Shown here: piece after piece, positions 19,966 through 24,152 of the stretch
Layout of the letters: the number at the start of each line of letters is the position of its first letter
Numbering within the stretch: position 1 is the first letter of the stretch
DNA from: a virus
DNA length: 24,152 nucleotides
Virus record (IMG/VR): IMGVR_UViG_3300013233_000745
Span: 1 to 24,152 of that record
Reading direction: 5' to 3' (one strand)
Translations under genes and position numbers: made by a program
Notes under the pieces: model-generated
The model's input: only the letters and a program-made list of their open reading frames with translations
Database searches by the model: none
What the model was told of the DNA's origin: nothing

Positions 19966-20370
19966 TCAGGTGATGGTCATCTTTTCGACGACAACCGAGA
20001 AGGACCCGTCGAACGCGGTCGCCGCCGTGCCAGCCTCGTCGATGTTTACGAGAATGGAGCCTCCACCGACCACTTCCGCATTGCTATCAGTGATCGTCGG
20101 TTGGATTTTGTCGTTGACGACGTGGACGGTGTCGCCCGTCGCCGTCGACCATGATGCCATCGCCGTTCCCGGCGTTCCAGCCTCACCATCGGTCGCTTGC
20201 AGGGCGCAAGTCCAGTAGTTTGTCGCGTGCAAAGCGACGGCAGTTTCCGGCGTGAAGACGATGTCCGTCACACGCCAGCGGCCGACACCGGGTACCGGAA
20301 TGTAGCGGTCGGTATTTCCGCCACCCCCAGCAACGGTGACCTCCTTGCTGAGTACTTGCCTGTTCTGCAT
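19966..20370 (-). CDS. Small virion-type protein downstream of the capsid, 134 aa
   Basis: Start ATG 20370 (MQNRQVLSKEVTVAGGGG) follows GAGGAG with about seven bases spacing. The sequence is strand-rich and Gly/Thr/Val-rich (GVGRWRVTDIVFTPETAVALH, FDGSFSVVVEKMTIT), with a single Cys and Trp-Thr near the middle. A gene of this size between the capsid and connector genes is often a capsid decoration protein, but no motif confirms it. Confidence 0.6.
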   Translation of the reverse strand: MQNRQVLSKEVTVAGGGGNTDRYIPVPGVGRWRVTDIVFTPETAVALHATNYWTCALQATDGEAGTPGTAMASWSTATGDTVHVVNDKIQPTITDSNAEVVGGGSILVNIDEAGTAATAFDGSFSVVVEKMTIT

Positions 20371-20405
20371 TTGCTGACTCCTCGAGCCCGCTGTTCCCGG
20401 GCCTA

Positions 20406-22013
20406 TCAGCTGTTTGCAATGTCGATGCCATAGGCGACCGGCACCTCGGACGAGCCGCAAGTGTAGGTCAGCCCTTCGCGATCGCTGCCTACGACGTAGG
20501 TTACATGCTGTTCCGGTCGGACCGCAATCTCGGTGCGCGCGTCGCGCACTCGCGGACGCTTGATCTTGGCACGATTCGCCAGGACCATTCCAGTCTGCGT
20601 TTTCGTGCTGTTGTCGTAGATCCCGGCCGACGTCAATTCTGCCGACATGAAGCCAGAAATAATGATCGGAATGCCGCCATGCGATGCAAACTGGCCCGTC
20701 AGCACGGTCGCCAGCGGACCGACCTTGTCGACGGTGAGCAGATTGCTGTCCTTCAGCACGTGGTAAATTAGCGCCTCGATGGAGGTGATGTACACCAGGT
20801 CGGACAGCGCAAAGCCCGCCGTCAGCTTCCCGCGCAATCCGAGCATATCGTTGCTGATCGACCCGTCGTCGAAGTCGTCCGTTGCGCTGTCGTCCAGCGC
20901 GCGGTGCCGTAGCCCGATGACACCGCGCCGGTGATCGTCCGTGCCGCCATACACGCCCCATCGACCGTTGGCGGACCAGCCTGAAAGGCCGGTATCACCG
21001 TGTGATGCTGTGGTATCGCCGTTGAGGATCATGTCCTCGCGGGCGTCCTGCAGCGCCGCCGCGATGGCCGCCAGCGCAAAGGGCCCGAAAGCGACGATGG
21101 AGTCTTCCTCTGCATCGCGATTCGCGAGTGTCGACACAAGCAGCGTCGCCGTCGTGTAGGTCGTCGATGCCGTGGCGACTGTCGACTGCCGTGCATTCGC
21201 TGGGTTGACATCACCACTAGCCGGCTGCCCCGCCAAGAATGGCTGCAAACCGCTCGACAGGAATGGTGACGTCATGTTGTTTCGCGCGATCGGCACGACG
21301 TCGAAGAGCTGCGCTACTTCGCGCGGCAGCTGCATGTACTGCCCTAGCGTCGCGCCTGGCGTGTCAGGAATCCATTCGGCGCCTTCCGTCGCGTTGTCCG
21401 CAAACATTCGCGAAAAGCCGGGGAGCCGCCGAAACTTTCGCGTGATCTGGCGCGCAAGCGTGCCGTTACTGCGTGCGCCCATAGCGCGCGACAGCGACAG
21501 CAACTCTACCTGCTGCTGCAGATCACGCTGTGCGGGCGATCGCGGTGCGGGATCGTCGAGGTAGCCGGCGCGATAATCGCCGCATTCGTCGTACCCGCTC
21601 CACATTCGCACCGGGATGGAATCATTCGTCGCGAGAAGCGGCGTGCGATGCCCGATATGGTCGCCCGGCCGCATTTCGTCGAGTTGCAACACAGCGGAGC
21701 GCGTCGCGGTCGGCGACTGATACGCCTGCAGTGCCTCGGCGTCCGTGCCGGCCGGCATGGCGCGCTGCTGGGCCTCGAGTGCCAGCGCATGCACCGTATC
21801 TACGCGCTGCCGAATGTCCACGACGGCTCGTTCAAGGCCATCGCGGCTTTGCACGCCCTCGCGCACGGCGGTCGCGAGCGTGCCGAGGGTCGCCGACACT
21901 TCCTCGGTGATCGCCGCCGCCGACTGTCCGCGCGCCGCGGCAATCCGCGACTGGATAGCCATCGGCGTGTAGCGGTCGCCGGTAATGATGCTGTCGCTCT
22001 GACTATCGGGCAT
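20406..22013 (-). CDS. Major capsid protein, HK97 fold with N-terminal scaffold domain, 535 aa
   Basis: The preferred start is ATG 22013 (MPDSQSDSIITG), overlapping the protease stop by eleven bases and preceded by a G-run. ATG 22037 (MSKRGGG) is the alternative. The first 150 or so residues are helical (IAAARGQSAAAITEEVSATL, VDTVHALALEAQQRAM), as in capsid proteins with a fused scaffold (delta) domain. Later segments include QLPREVAQLFDVVPI and RAKIKRPRVRDARTEIAVRP, a C-terminal part typical of HK97-fold capsids. The adjacent protease probably removes the N-terminus. Confidence 0.82.
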   Translation of the reverse strand: MPDSQSDSIITGDRYTPMAIQSRIAAARGQSAAAITEEVSATLGTLATAVREGVQSRDGLERAVVDIRQRVDTVHALALEAQQRAMPAGTDAEALQAYQSPTATRSAVLQLDEMRPGDHIGHRTPLLATNDSIPVRMWSGYDECGDYRAGYLDDPAPRSPAQRDLQQQVELLSLSRAMGARSNGTLARQITRKFRRLPGFSRMFADNATEGAEWIPDTPGATLGQYMQLPREVAQLFDVVPIARNNMTSPFLSSGLQPFLAGQPASGDVNPANARQSTVATASTTYTTATLLVSTLANRDAEEDSIVAFGPFALAAIAAALQDAREDMILNGDTTASHGDTGLSGWSANGRWGVYGGTDDHRRGVIGLRHRALDDSATDDFDDGSISNDMLGLRGKLTAGFALSDLVYITSIEALIYHVLKDSNLLTVDKVGPLATVLTGQFASHGGIPIIISGFMSAELTSAGIYDNSTKTQTGMVLANRAKIKRPRVRDARTEIAVRPEQHVTYVVGSDREGLTYTCGSSEVPVAYGIDIANS

Positions 22014-22758
22014 TGGGCCCCCCCCACGCTTGCTCATCGATTCCGCATGCCGGCATGGAAAGCCGGCTTGCTTCCACCATTTCTGCCAGGACCTCACACA
22101 GCGCCGGGTCCCGGTCGCGCGCCATCCGCTGCAACGTAACGCGAATTTGATCGGCTGTCGGGACAGCCAAGCCAGCGCTACTGGAGCGTACGGGTATCGC
22201 GCCGCGATCAGATGGCATGACGACCTCGGAGAATTCCCGCAGCTCGGCACCACGATGGAGCTTCGGCATGCGCTCGACAGTGCCCCACGGATACGAAAGC
22301 TTGACCGGTTTATCACGATAAGCCGGGTGGTCCGCCGGCAATTCGTTCAGCGGAATCAGTTCTCGCGGCCGCCAGCGGACTGACACCGGCATCCGCACGC
22401 CGGCCTTGCGCAGCCGTCGCGCTTCATCGCCTGCCGCCGTAACGCCTTCCGGTAAATGCCGGTACCAGGCCCGCAATTCGCGCTTGTCGTTGTCGCGCTT
22501 GACGCGATGCGCGGTGCCAATGAGGCGGCTTGTGTCATGGTCGCGCAATACCGGGCCGCCACCGCTGCCAAGTAGTTTGCGATACCACCGTAGATCCCAC
22601 GTCGTCGCCTCGATGACGTCCCCATCGTCGGCGATAGCTTCGGTGCTAAGCACCACTTCGATCTCGTCGGTCTCCGCCGCGGCGGCGCGGGCGGACAGTG
22701 TGCCAAAGAGCGTGTAGCTACCGTCGTCGCGCGCGTAGAATTGCACCACGCCTCCCAT
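22003..22758 (-). CDS. Prohead maturation protease, 251 aa
   Basis: It lies between portal and capsid genes. A His in VLRDHDTSRLIGTAHRV and a later ELREFSEVVMPSDRGA (with the 'E-x-S-x-V-x-x-P-x-x-x-x-A' form) match the His and Ser of HK97-type prohead proteases (family S78). The ATG at 22758 is in the palindrome ATGCACGTGCAT. GTGs at 22749 and 22746, directly after GGGAGG, are alternative starts. The C-terminal part (ADQIRVTLQRMARDRDPALC) is helical and may help scaffold the head. Confidence 0.78.
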   Translation of the reverse strand: MGGVVQFYARDDGSYTLFGTLSARAAAAETDEIEVVLSTEAIADDGDVIEATTWDLRWYRKLLGSGGGPVLRDHDTSRLIGTAHRVKRDNDKRELRAWYRHLPEGVTAAGDEARRLRKAGVRMPVSVRWRPRELIPLNELPADHPAYRDKPVKLSYPWGTVERMPKLHRGAELREFSEVVMPSDRGAIPVRSSSAGLAVPTADQIRVTLQRMARDRDPALCEVLAEMVEASRLSMPACGIDEQAWGGPNAR

Positions 22759-22775
22759 GCACGTGCATACACTTG

Positions 22776-24152
22776 CTAGCGGCCGTTGTCAAACGACCGT
22801 AAATGGATCGCGCGTTCGCGCGCAAAAATGGCGCTCTTCGACACGCTTATGCCGCGTGCCGTCGCCGCGCGTACCGTCGCCTCTTGCAGTCGTGCTTCAT
22901 CCTCCGCTACCGACTTCGCCAGCGCCGGATGCAGGCCATCCACTAGGAGCGCCGCCCGAAGCGCCGTCGCTTCCGTTTCGCGATCGGTGACACCCAGTGT
23001 CCACCGTCGACCCGCGTCCGCCAACGCATCCGACAGCCGATCCTGCGGCTGCCCCTGGGGTCCGGGCGGCCGCCCCGACAATCCCGCGGCAGCATGGCGG
23101 CCCGCGCGGGCCGCGACATCGGATGGGTACCCTTGCGCGAGCATCGCATCTGACGGTGAGTACCCAAGCGGCGCAGATGCCATCGTCTTTGCGCGGTTCA
23201 AACGCTCCGTTTCCGCCGCTTGCAGCGCATCGATGTGGCGAAAATCATGCCTGATCGGACGCCCGTATACAGCCGACAGGAATGCGTCCATCGACTTTGA
23301 CCGCTCGCGATAATAGCCCCAGAACCCGCGCATCTGCTGGCGCGACTCGCCGTACCCCGCAGACGGAATGCCGGACATGACCGGAGGGATATGCATCAGC
23401 GCTAGCGCGGCGGCTTGCGCGCGCGATACCGCCGCTTGAAACTCCATATCGCGGAACGACATGGCGGCTGGTTTGAGCTCGAAGGCCTCGTCGAGCAGGA
23501 ACAGGCCCATTCCTGCGGTCGCCACCTTGTCCCATTCCGCGTACAACTTCGCCTTGACGCGGTCCGACAATCGCACCTGGTCATTTTTGGCGGTGCCGAT
23601 GTACGACACATGGCCGCGTTTCGCCGCTTTCGCGGACAGGCGGTCTACCGACCATTCAGTGTTCAACATCGCCTCGAGCGCCTTGACCGCCGACGTGCCG
23701 CGATTGTTTGGCGAGCCCGACAACGTCAGCCCTGCATGCCACTCGATAGGGGTCAGCACCTCACGGCCGTCAGGCGCCTGGTAGCCGATGGCGACGCCGT
23801 CTCGGACGAGACCTATCGCAGGATGCAGGTAGGAGCGTGATTGTCGGAGAGCCCACACCTCCTCGGCTACAATCTCGCTGACCCACCAGCCGAGCCTATC
23901 GCGCGTGCGAAGGAGCCCCCCAAGTGGATGGCCCGCATCATCGACGAGAGGCAACCCGGCGAGGTACCGGGCGGCGGTTTCGACACCGACGCGAAGCCAC
24001 GGGAAGACAGCGGGTGCTGCCATTGCGCGCGCGATGGGGTACACCGGCACGTCTGGGGCCGTGCCATATGCGGCGTTCCAGCGTGCATTGGTACCGAGCA
24101 GGGCGACAGCGCCGCCTCGAGCGGGGGGGAGCGCGGGCGGTCGCGACAACCA
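22776..24152 (-). CDS. Phage portal protein, partial at the window edge, at least 457 aa
   Basis: The reading frame is open through the right edge (24150-24152 is TGG), so the true start may lie outside the window or close to it. It contains YPIARAMAAPAVFPWLRVGV, GSPNNRGTSAVKALEAML, DRLSAKAAKRGHVSYIGTAK, GMGLFLLDEAFELKPAAMS and QQMRGFWGYYRERSKSM. These are typical of HK97-family portal proteins, which form the twelve-fold ring for DNA entry. Terminase should precede it. The last 239 bases are the right arm of the terminal inverted repeat. Confidence 0.8.
   Translation of the reverse strand, partial: WLSRPPALPPARGGAVALLGTNARWNAAYGTAPDVPVYPIARAMAAPAVFPWLRVGVETAARYLAGLPLVDDAGHPLGGLLRTRDRLGWWVSEIVAEEVWALRQSRSYLHPAIGLVRDGVAIGYQAPDGREVLTPIEWHAGLTLSGSPNNRGTSAVKALEAMLNTEWSVDRLSAKAAKRGHVSYIGTAKNDQVRLSDRVKAKLYAEWDKVATAGMGLFLLDEAFELKPAAMSFRDMEFQAAVSRAQAAALALMHIPPVMSGIPSAGYGESRQQMRGFWGYYRERSKSMDAFLSAVYGRPIRHDFRHIDALQAAETERLNRAKTMASAPLGYSPSDAMLAQGYPSDVAARAGRHAAAGLSGRPPGPQGQPQDRLSDALADAGRRWTLGVTDRETEATALRAALLVDGLHPALAKSVAEDEARLQEATVRAATARGISVSKSAIFARERAIHLRSFDNGR
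23914..24152. repeat. Right arm of 239-bp terminal inverted repeat
   Basis: Exact reverse complement of 1-239, and entirely inside the portal coding sequence. The arms diverge at 23913, where the portal reading frame continues (LLRTRDRLGWWV) while the left arm runs into non-portal sequence. Confidence 0.95.

Noticed and set aside
22757-22768. Perfect palindrome ATGCACGTGCAT between portal and protease
   Set aside because: Twelve-base palindromes occur by chance in GC-rich DNA. With one copy only, there is too little to call an operator.
1-24152. tRNA or other structural RNA genes
   Set aside because: I looked for a cloverleaf pattern with a T-loop GTTCGA box in the gaps and found none supported. 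Most of the window is densely coding.

Overview
The window looks like most of a small, GC-rich, tailed double-stranded DNA phage genome with siphovirus-type structural genes. The supporting evidence is a portal, prohead protease and HK97-fold capsid set, head-tail connectors, a tail tube protein, overlapping tail chaperones, a tape measure of about 571 residues and two baseplate-type genes, plus a lysis cassette and an ERF-type recombinase. No terminase, integrase, DNA polymerase or tRNA was found. The base composition and the strong Shine-Dalgarno sites suggest a high-GC bacterial host, but nothing identifies that host more closely. The two ends of the window are a 239-bp perfect inverted repeat made of the 5' part of the portal gene, so the ends may be an assembly or amplification artefact. 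The missing terminase should lie just beyond the right end.

Layout, left to right. 1-249 is the inverted copy of the portal start. 252-1369 (+) holds two overlapping genes, probably virion or tail-tip proteins. 1370-1825 has no intact phage gene; it holds a possible ISKra4-type transposase remnant and a perfect 20-bp inverted repeat. 1826-2951 (+) is a lysis cassette: a putative cysteine-type lysin, a small unknown protein and a holin-like protein. 2948-8699 (-) is the most unusual part: a tandem array of fourteen genes with Gly/Asp/Tyr-rich low-complexity products, thirteen of them full members and one a ribbon-helix-helix fusion. Most begin with a short signature, M-(S/D)-...-HDGRG, and most overlap the next gene by 4-8 bases. 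Two pairs of ordinary small genes interrupt the array, and each pair follows a copy of a duplicated 160-bp promoter-like element. 8696-9627 (-) encodes a DEDD exonuclease and a small putative DNA-binding protein. 9622-9772 is a large inverted repeat carrying mirror-image ribosome binding sites and start codons for the divergent genes. 9767-11765 (+) is an ERF recombinase operon. 11772-24152 (-) is the structural module, read from portal to tail hub.

How it fits together. The exonuclease and ERF single-strand annealing protein probably form a recombination pair expressed divergently from 9.7 kb. The Gly-rich array appears to consist of three transcription units, each starting with two globular-protein genes and continuing into a run of Gly-rich genes made by coupled translation. 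The structural operon runs towards the recombination operon and meets it tail to tail at 11.77 kb. The lysis operon meets the Gly-rich array tail to tail at 2.95 kb, with stop codons that share a CTAG. The role of the Gly-rich proteins is unknown. Their number, shared N-terminal signature, module shuffling and coupling make them the best candidate here for an undescribed system.
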